Of a stretch of DNA of 12,420 nt, positions 6,756-12,420 are shown piece by piece (position 1 is the stretch's first letter; every line of letters starts with the position of its first letter). Below the pieces are notes generated by a model that ran no database searches, was not told the origin of the DNA, and saw only the letters and a program-made list of their open reading frames with translations. The DNA is from an uncultured Selenomonadaceae bacterium. GTDB lineage: Bacteria; Bacillota; Negativicutes; Selenomonadales; Selenomonadaceae. The DNA is taken from NCBI GenBank assembly GCA_905235425.1, contig CAJOKY010000036.1:1-12420 (forward strand), written 5' to 3'. The translations under genes were made by a program, and so were the position numbers.

Positions 6756-9700
6756 GTGGACACCAACTCTTCCGGAGAAAAGAACAATAGAAAAACCGTC
6801 ATTGGTGCGGCGCTTGGCGGGGTTATTCTTGCCGCAGTGCTGATTATTACAGGCATCTGGATAAGTCGCACTACCCAACTAAGCACCAATGAGGCAGTTC
6901 ATTCTGTCAGCAGGTATTATCTTCAAGAATTGGCGGGACGTTGCAGACACGTTGTAGAATTAAAAATTGATAACGCCACGCTTGATCTGAAAAATGCAAT
7001 TTCAACCATAAGCGCGGAAGATTTGCAAAATCAAGAGAGTTTACAGCGCTGGCTTGCCAAAATGGAGGTTATCTGCGACACAAAAGAGTTGGGATTACTC
7101 TGCAGGAATGGGACGCTTTACACTGCGCGAAAAGTTACGCACATTGTACAAGAACATAATTTGCCTAAAGTTGAAGTTAATGACAGCGAAATTACAATTT
7201 CAATTCCGGTTGACGACATAAATTTTCTTGATTCGCAAATTTTCACTGCATTTACTAAAATTAATTTAGGTGAGGCTATTGACGAAAAGGCAATGCCTAT
7301 GTGTGCGAAGGAAGATATCATTTGCAATTTTTATGCTAAAAACGGCAAGTCTTTAACGCCGTTTATGAACGAAGTTTTTTCTAACAATGAAAATTTATTT
7401 GCGGCAGTTCAAAAGGTGCGCTTTACCGACGGTACATCAGTTGCGACATTGCAGACGGATTTTGAACACGACAAAACAGGTATGACTTCCTTCATGATGA
7501 ACGGCAAAGAAGCGTTGCTTTTCTACGCGCCGATAAAAAACACTGATTGGATTTTAACCTGCTTTGTAAGTGATAATAAGATCGGTGACCAAATTGCCGG
7601 CATAAGTAAAGAAATGCTAAAGCGCAGTACTTTGCAAATTGTGCTGACTATCGTCATAATGATGATAATCTGCGCGTTTTTAGTAAAGCAGGCTCGGCGT
7701 ACGTCACAGCTTATGCATGAAAAAGAAATTTCAGAAATGGAAGGCCGCATTAAACAGGAGGAAATGGAAGAAAAATTGACTTTGCAGAATAAACTTTTGG
7801 AAGAAGAAAGACGGCATCATAGGCAAGATGAAATGATTCGTGCGTTAAGCTCAGATTATCGCACGGTTTATCATTACAATTTGGATACTGACGAAGGCAT
7901 TTGCTACCGCTCGACGCCGGGCATAAGCAGTTACAAAGAAGGCGACGTGATACCTTCTTTCAGCGAATTTATGAATCGCTACATTGAACAGTACATAACG
8001 GCTGCTGATAAAGCTGACACGGCAAAATTTATTTCCACGCAGAATTTAAAGGAACGTCTGAAAACTGAAACTATCATTTCGCACACCTTTCTTACAGAAC
8101 GCGACGGACAAAATTACTACGCAATGCTTAGAGCCGCGCGAATTGACGATTCGCCGGAAATTCACGCCGTAGGTATCGGATTTGCAAATGTCGACGAACA
8201 GACGCGCGAGGCTATGGCGAAAAATCAGGCGTTGGCATTGGCGTTGGATCAGGCACAACAGGCTAATATTTCTAAGACAACTTTCCTTTCCAATATGAGC
8301 CACGATATTCGCACGCCTATGAATGCGATTATCGGTTTTACCACAATGGCGCTTAGAAATTTTGATAATCAGATGCAAGTTAAAGATTCGCTGGAAAAAG
8401 TTTTAACGTCGGGCAAACACCTTTTAGGTCTGATAAACGACATTTTGGATATGAGCCGCATTGAAAGCGGACGCGTTGAAATTCAAGTGGAAGATTGTAA
8501 CCTTTCCGAATTGGTACACAGCTTAATCCATATTATTCAGCCGCAGATTACCGCGAAGGAACAAAGTTTTCAGATTGACGCGGTACAAATTCAAAATGAA
8601 GACGTACTCGCCGACAAGTTGAAAATAAATCAAATTTTGATAAATCTTTTAAGCAACGCGATTAAGTACACGCAATCCACCGGTACAATTAACTTTACCA
8701 TTGTTCAGCATAAATCTGAAAGAAACGGTTATGCCAAGTACGAATTTCACGTAAAGGATAACGGTATGGGTATGAGTGAAGAATTTTTGAAACACATATT
8801 CGATCCGTTTGAACGCGAGGCGACGAGTACAAAATCCGGCATACAGGGTACCGGCTTAGGTATGACTATCACGAAAAAGATGGTTGACCTTATGGGCGGC
8901 AATATAAGCGTCACGAGTAAAAAGGGTGAAGGCAGTGAATTTATCGTCACGCTTGAATTGAAACTCAGCGATACCGCCGTACCGATTCAAGTCAGCAACC
9001 TTGAAGGTCTGCACGCGCTGATTGTTGACGACGATTTTCATACCTGCGATTCACTTACAGAAATGCTTAACAAAATCGGTATGCGCAGTGAATGGACTAC
9101 GTCACCGCGTGAAGCAATTTTCCGTACAAAAAAGGCGCTTAATGATAAAGACCCCTTCAGCGTCTACATTGTGGATTGGCTTATGCCGGAGTTTAACGGC
9201 GTTGAAACGGTACGTCAAATTAGACGCATAGCGGGTGACGGTGCACCGATTATAATTCTTACGGCGTATGACTACACTGACATTGTGGAAGAGGCTAAGG
9301 CGGCAGGTGCTACTACATTTTGCACTAAGCCACTTTTCCCTTCGGACTTGAAAAAGGCTTTATCCCGCGCAGTAAGTCATGTCGAAGAAGAGGATACCAC
9401 AGATGAATTGTCGGAGACCAGCTTTAACGGCAAGCGCGTTTTGTTGGTTGAGGACATTGAAGTCAATCGCGAAATTGCTAAAATGGTTTTGTCGGAAATG
9501 GAATTGGAAATTGACGAGGCGCCGGATGGTACAGACGCGGTTGAGATGTTTAAAAAAGCGCCGTTAAATTATTACGACGCGATTTTAATGGATATTCAGA
9601 TGCCTCAGATGAACGGCTACGATGCTACACGCGCGATTCGTCAACTTAGCCGCGCAGATTCAAAAACCGTGCCGATTATCGCGATGACTGCCAACGCCTT

Positions 9701-9806
9701 TGACGAAGATAAAACTAACGTACTTGCAGCAGGTATGAATGACCACATTGCTAAGCCGCTTGATATTCCAAGCTTATTGGCGACGCTGAAAAAATATTTG
9801 AGTTAG
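6756..9806 (+). CDS. Hybrid sensor histidine kinase with two C-terminal receiver domains
   Basis: A 1016-residue membrane kinase. GTG at 6756 is preferred because GAGGGG (6744-6749) sits six bases before it; the ATG at 6750 directly abuts that site. Order: membrane helix 1 (about 15-38); an extracytoplasmic sensor of ~250 residues, probably Cache-like; membrane helix 2 (about 292-311); a charged coiled coil; a PAS-like region (about 345-480); HisKA with phospho-acceptor H516 in NMSHDIRTPMNAIIGF; and an ATPase with N box (NQILINLLSNAIKYT), G1 (DNGMGM), F box (FDPFERE) and G2 (GTGLGM). Two receivers follow, REC1 with acceptor D807 (VDWLMPEFNG) and REC2 with D946 (MDIQMPQMNG). Each retains its acidic pair and its conserved Lys (TKPLF, AKPLD). 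The protein stops right after REC2 with no HPt, and no output regulator is nearby, so the final target is unknown. Tight spacing after the EAL gene suggests joint expression. Confidence 0.93.
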   Translation: MDTNSSGEKNNRKTVIGAALGGVILAAVLIITGIWISRTTQLSTNEAVHSVSRYYLQELAGRCRHVVELKIDNATLDLKNAISTISAEDLQNQESLQRWLAKMEVICDTKELGLLCRNGTLYTARKVTHIVQEHNLPKVEVNDSEITISIPVDDINFLDSQIFTAFTKINLGEAIDEKAMPMCAKEDIICNFYAKNGKSLTPFMNEVFSNNENLFAAVQKVRFTDGTSVATLQTDFEHDKTGMTSFMMNGKEALLFYAPIKNTDWILTCFVSDNKIGDQIAGISKEMLKRSTLQIVLTIVIMMIICAFLVKQARRTSQLMHEKEISEMEGRIKQEEMEEKLTLQNKLLEEERRHHRQDEMIRALSSDYRTVYHYNLDTDEGICYRSTPGISSYKEGDVIPSFSEFMNRYIEQYITAADKADTAKFISTQNLKERLKTETIISHTFLTERDGQNYYAMLRAARIDDSPEIHAVGIGFANVDEQTREAMAKNQALALALDQAQQANISKTTFLSNMSHDIRTPMNAIIGFTTMALRNFDNQMQVKDSLEKVLTSGKHLLGLINDILDMSRIESGRVEIQVEDCNLSELVHSLIHIIQPQITAKEQSFQIDAVQIQNEDVLADKLKINQILINLLSNAIKYTQSTGTINFTIVQHKSERNGYAKYEFHVKDNGMGMSEEFLKHIFDPFEREATSTKSGIQGTGLGMTITKKMVDLMGGNISVTSKKGEGSEFIVTLELKLSDTAVPIQVSNLEGLHALIVDDDFHTCDSLTEMLNKIGMRSEWTTSPREAIFRTKKALNDKDPFSVYIVDWLMPEFNGVETVRQIRRIAGDGAPIIILTAYDYTDIVEEAKAAGATTFCTKPLFPSDLKKALSRAVSHVEEEDTTDELSETSFNGKRVLLVEDIEVNREIAKMVLSEMELEIDEAPDGTDAVEMFKKAPLNYYDAILMDIQMPQMNGYDATRAIRQLSRADSKTVPIIAMTANAFDEDKTNVLAAGMNDHIAKPLDIPSLLATLKKYLS

Positions 9807-9946
9807 ATGGTAGGGGGTAGAGGGTAGAGAGTAGGAATTACAATCTACTTTCTACAATCTACTCACTATTCACTACTCACTACTCACTAACAACTACTCA
9901 CTAACAACTACTCACTACTCACTAACTCACTACTTACTAAAAGGAG
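9807..9946 (+). repeat. Low-complexity heptamer/hairpin element upstream of the Nudix gene
   Basis: The spacer begins right after the kinase stop codon. Its left part is purine-rich (repeated GTAGAGG-like units), and its right part is a long run of CACTACT/TACTCAC-like heptamers on one strand. GTAGAGAGTAG (9824-9834) pairs fully, with one G-T wobble, with CTACTTTCTAC (9845-9855) across a 10-base loop. A second stem (9815-9821 with 9858-9864) extends it beyond a small internal loop. A 14-bp unit, CTAACAACTACTCA, is repeated perfectly in tandem at 9887-9914. The element ends at 9927-9946 with a 20-bp sequence also found before uppP, and this contains the AAGGAG ribosome binding site of the Nudix gene. 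No open frame or T-run terminator is seen. Its function is unknown. Confidence 0.8.
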
Positions 9947-9955
9947 ACTTTAAAA

Positions 9956-10525
9956 ATGGCAATGATTGACAATGACGATAAAAATTTAGTGGAGAAAAAA
10001 ATTTCAAGTGAAAATGTTTTTGACGGCGTACTGTTGCACGTGCGCAAAGATGAAGTCGAACTTCCCAACGGGCATACTTCAATCCGCGAATGGATAGAAC
10101 ATCCCGGCGCGTCTTCGATAATTCCGCTCCTTCCAGACAATCAAATTATTTTGGTGCGGCAATATCGTTATCCCGTTGGACAAGTAACATTGGAAGTTCC
10201 GGCGGGCAAGCTTGACCATATCGGCGAAGACCCCTTAATCTGCGCGGCGCGGGAACTTTCGGAAGAAACCGGCTACACGGCAGGTAAAATTTGGAAACTT
10301 ACGACCATTGCAACGACGGTTGGATTTTCAAACGAGATAATTCACCTTTACGCGGCAAGCGATTTAACACCCGGTAAGCAACACCCCGATGACGACGAAT
10401 TTATTAACGCGATAAAAATTCCCTTGACTGCCGCATTGCAACTGGTTGAGACGGGAAAAATTATCGACGCCAAGTCTATCATTTCCATTTTAATGTTGGC
10501 GCAACAGGTTTTTCATAAAAAATGA
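9956..10525 (+). CDS. nudF: ADP-ribose pyrophosphatase, Nudix hydrolase
   Basis: This 189-residue cytoplasmic enzyme is predicted to split ADP-ribose into AMP and ribose 5-phosphate. It has the family's N-terminal layout (GVLLHVRKDEVELPNG, then REWIEHPGASSIIPLL and ILVRQYRYPVG), followed by the Nudix helix. In that box E91, the R99-E100 pair, E103-E104 and G106 are in place for metal binding (EDPLICAARELSEETGY). The spacing between the first Gly (G84) and E91 is six residues rather than the canonical five, a one-residue insertion in the loop. The ATG has AAGGAG nine bases upstream, and that site is the end of the repeat element. It begins a same-strand run with the M50 protease, uppP and pth. 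The Nudix family is certain. The ADP-ribose assignment rests on overall similarity to NudF/YqkG-type proteins. Confidence 0.9.
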   Translation: MAMIDNDDKNLVEKKISSENVFDGVLLHVRKDEVELPNGHTSIREWIEHPGASSIIPLLPDNQIILVRQYRYPVGQVTLEVPAGKLDHIGEDPLICAARELSEETGYTAGKIWKLTTIATTVGFSNEIIHLYAASDLTPGKQHPDDDEFINAIKIPLTAALQLVETGKIIDAKSIISILMLAQQVFHKK

Positions 10526-10565
10526 CGTGTTAATTAAAAATTGAAAAGCAGAGAGAGGTTTGTAG

Positions 10566-11201
10566 ATGTTTGATGATTTTGGAGGATTTTTAATTCGCGC
10601 GATAGTATCATTGCCGGGCATTGTAATAGCAATGGTGGTTCACGAATGGGCGCATGCACGGATTGCCTACGCGCTGGGGGATTATACGCCGAAATTGGAC
10701 GGTCGATTAACTTTAAATCCTGCGGCGCACGTCGATTTATTCGGCTTATTAATGTTGTTTTTGGTACATTTCGGCTGGGCAAAACCGGTAAGAATCAATG
10801 CAAATAATTTCGCCAACCCGCGCAGAGATGATATTTTGGTATCGCTTGCAGGACCTATGTCAAATTTGCTTACGGCGTTTTTGACGCTGATTGTATGGAT
10901 AGTGTTGATAAAATTGGGTATAGAAATGTCGGAAGGCGCGGCATCCGTACTGCAATTTATTATGATTATCAACATAAACTTTGCAATTTTCAATATGTTG
11001 CCGATACCGCCGCTTGACGGCTCGCATATTTTGAGAAATTTGTTGCCGTACGAATTGGCGTATCGTTTCATACAGCTTGAACGCTACAGCTTTATTATTT
11101 TGATAATCTTCTTGATGACGCCGATTTTGAGTTATGTCTTTGTACCGTTGCAAAGATTGATTCTCGGCATTTTCCAAGCGATCGTCGGAATATTTTTGTA
11201 G
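10566..11201 (+). CDS. Site-2-type membrane zinc metalloprotease, M50 family
   Basis: A 211-residue polytopic membrane protein. The zinc-binding HExxH lies in the first hydrophobic segment as H26-E-W-A-H30. The third zinc ligand is probably D151 in NMLPIPPLDGS, which matches the (N/P)PxxDG motif of the family. Between them are NPAAHVDLFG and a LAGPMSNLL segment typical of the compact M50B group (YwhC-like) without a PDZ domain. Such enzymes cut membrane-embedded substrates, but for this subgroup the substrate is generally unknown. The ATG has a GAGAGAGG sequence about seven bases upstream and lies 40 bases after the Nudix stop. The TAG stop directly adjoins the second repeat element. Confidence 0.9.
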   Translation: MFDDFGGFLIRAIVSLPGIVIAMVVHEWAHARIAYALGDYTPKLDGRLTLNPAAHVDLFGLLMLFLVHFGWAKPVRINANNFANPRRDDILVSLAGPMSNLLTAFLTLIVWIVLIKLGIEMSEGAASVLQFIMIININFAIFNMLPIPPLDGSHILRNLLPYELAYRFIQLERYSFIILIIFLMTPILSYVFVPLQRLILGIFQAIVGIFL

Positions 11202-11287
11202 TCAATAGTCAGTAGTCAGTAGTTAGTAGTCAATAGTGGGACATCTTCACTACTCACTACTCACTATTCACTACTTACTAAAAGGAG
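11202..11287 (+). repeat. Imperfect inverted heptamer element upstream of uppP
   Basis: The whole 93-base gap between the protease and uppP is taken up by this element plus seven bases. The left arm (11202-11238) is built of AGTAGTC/AGTAGTT-like heptamers. The right arm (11249-11281) is built of CACTACT-like heptamers. The arms are mostly complementary across a loop of about ten bases (GGACATCTT), with mismatches falling about once per heptamer. The last 20 bases (11268-11287) are identical to 9927-9946 and hold the AAAGGAG ribosome binding site of uppP. It is in the same orientation relative to its downstream gene as the copy before the Nudix gene. No T-run follows, so it is not a standard terminator. 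Confidence 0.8.
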
Positions 11288-11294
11288 TTTTACA

Positions 11295-12134
11295 TTGGAA
11301 TTAAGTTTTACAGAAATTTTAAAGACAATACTTATTGGCGTTGTCGAAGGGCTGACAGAATGGTTGCCGATATCTTCAACAGGTCATATGATTTTGGTCG
11401 ACGAATTTATAAAGCTCGACGTTACAAAAAATTTTATGGATATGTTCCTTGTCGTGATACAACTCGGCGCAATAATGGCGGTCGTCGTGTTGAATTTCAA
11501 CAAATTAAATCCGTTTTCACCGTACAAGTCAACTGTTCAGCGCCAACAAACTTTTCAGCTGTGGTACAAAGTAATTTTGGCTTGCATACCCGCCGCCGTG
11601 ATAGGTTTAGCTTTTAATGACTACATGGAAGAACATTTAATGACAGCTCCCGTAGTTGCAGGCGCGTTGATTTTTTACGGCATACTTTTTATAATCGTGG
11701 AACATTGGAACAGATATCGCACGCCGCGAATTTACAAAATGGAACAAATGGACTACAAAACCGCGCTGATAATCGGCATTTTCCAAGTGCTGTCACTCGT
11801 ACCAGGCACTTCGCGCAGCGGCTCAACGATTTTAGGCGGAATAATTTTCGGCACGAATCGCGTCGTTGCGGCAGAGTTCACTTTCTTTTTGGCGATACCG
11901 GTAATGTTCGGCGCAAGTCTTTTGAAGTTGGTTAAATTCGGCTTTAACTTCAATGCGGCAGAACTTGTAATTTTAGCCGTCGGAATGATAACGGCGTTTA
12001 TCGTGTCGATACTGTCGATAACATTTTTGCTTAGATACATTAAGAAAAATGACTTCACGGCGTTTGGCTGGTACAGAATTATTTTAGGCTTAATCGTGTT
12101 GGGATATCTATTCTTGGTAGGAGATCCTGTTTGA
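11295..12134 (+). CDS. uppP: Undecaprenyl-diphosphatase
   Basis: This 279-residue integral membrane enzyme removes a phosphate from undecaprenyl diphosphate to regenerate the lipid carrier for peptidoglycan and other wall polymers. It also underlies low-level bacitracin tolerance, hence the older name bacA. Both signature regions are present. The first is EGLTEWLPISSTGH with E18, E22, S28 and H31. The second is LVPGTSRSGSTILGG with S173 and R174. The length is normal and the hydrophobic segments run to the C-terminus. The TTG start is supported by GGAG seven bases before it and by alignment of the first motif with the usual N-terminal distance. Its ribosome binding site comes from the repeat element upstream. 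Its TGA overlaps the pth ATG by one base, implying coupled translation. Confidence 0.96.
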   Translation: MELSFTEILKTILIGVVEGLTEWLPISSTGHMILVDEFIKLDVTKNFMDMFLVVIQLGAIMAVVVLNFNKLNPFSPYKSTVQRQQTFQLWYKVILACIPAAVIGLAFNDYMEEHLMTAPVVAGALIFYGILFIIVEHWNRYRTPRIYKMEQMDYKTALIIGIFQVLSLVPGTSRSGSTILGGIIFGTNRVVAAEFTFFLAIPVMFGASLLKLVKFGFNFNAAELVILAVGMITAFIVSILSITFLLRYIKKNDFTAFGWYRIILGLIVLGYLFLVGDPV

Positions 12135-12420
12135 TGAAAATTTTTGTAGGGTTGGGAAATCCCGGCAGAGAGTACGCGACAACTAAACATAACGTCGGCT
12201 TTATGCTGGCTGATAAACTTGCCGCAGATTTAGGCGCTGAAAATTGGCGAGAAAATTTTAACGCGCAGGTTGCAGAAACTTTTTTTGAAGGTGAAAAAAT
12301 TTTAATAGTCAAGCCGCAAACTTTTATGAATGCGAGCGGCGAATCTGTCGGACCTTTGACAAATTTTTACAAAGTCGACACTGAAAATTTAATTGTGGCT
12401 CATGACGATATGGACTTGCC
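12134..12420 (+). CDS. pth: Peptidyl-tRNA hydrolase, 3'-truncated by window edge
   Basis: The first 95 codons of a bacterial Pth are visible. Pth frees tRNA from peptidyl-tRNAs that drop off the ribosome and is usually essential. Signatures: GLGNPGREYATTKHNVGF with N9 and catalytic H19, KPQTFMNASG with N66, and HDDMDLP at the window end with D92, the expected partner of the catalytic His. The ATG overlaps the uppP stop (TGATG), and a TAGGAG ribosome binding site lies inside the end of uppP about ten bases upstream. The part seen is intact; the rest lies outside the window. Confidence 0.96.
   Translation, partial: MKIFVGLGNPGREYATTKHNVGFMLADKLAADLGAENWRENFNAQVAETFFEGEKILIVKPQTFMNASGESVGPLTNFYKVDTENLIVAHDDMDL

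Noticed and set aside
9857..9940. Heptamer run considered as a CRISPR-like array
   Set aside because: Units are about 7 bp with no unique spacers, and no cas gene is present. It is simple tandem sequence.
10534..10782. Minus-strand open frame (82 codons) over the start of the M50 protease gene
   Set aside because: No domain, no ribosome binding site context, and it lies opposite a well-supported protease with an HExxH motif.

Overview
This A+T-rich window looks chromosomal and bacterial. Several features suggest an anaerobic Bacillota, possibly a diderm one such as the Negativicutes: strong AGGAGG-type ribosome binding sites, TTG starts, a lipobox-type sugar-binding protein, BspA-like leucine-rich repeats, and large sensor proteins joined to EAL or double-receiver modules. 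The lineage is an inference from gene style. There is no rRNA or other marker here.

Left edge (1-800, + strand): the 3' end of a gene for a BspA/LRR_5-type leucine-rich-repeat protein. Its frame is open to the window edge, so it probably starts outside. It meets the next gene tail to tail with 8 bases between.

Sensory block (809-9806): on the minus strand, a methyl-accepting chemotaxis protein is followed 33 bases later by a ChvE/RbsB-type sugar-binding lipoprotein with no ABC permease or ATPase beside it. Divergently, on the plus strand, a membrane protein with two tandem extracytoplasmic SBP_bac_3 domains, a degenerate GGDEF domain and an intact EAL domain (predicted c-di-GMP phosphodiesterase) is followed closely by a hybrid histidine kinase with two receiver domains and no HPt. 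The four genes resemble a small-molecule sensing island. Its possible outputs are swimming bias, c-di-GMP level and a phosphorelay whose later partners are not in the window.

Housekeeping block (9956-12420, + strand): ADP-ribose pyrophosphatase (Nudix), a site-2-type M50 membrane metalloprotease, undecaprenyl-diphosphatase UppP, and the first part of peptidyl-tRNA hydrolase, which runs off the right edge. uppP and pth overlap by one base.

Two low-complexity elements, built from CACTACT-like heptamers and able to fold back on themselves, fill the spaces before the Nudix gene and before uppP. Both end in the same 20-bp sequence, which supplies the Shine-Dalgarno of the next gene. They are the least explained structures in the window.
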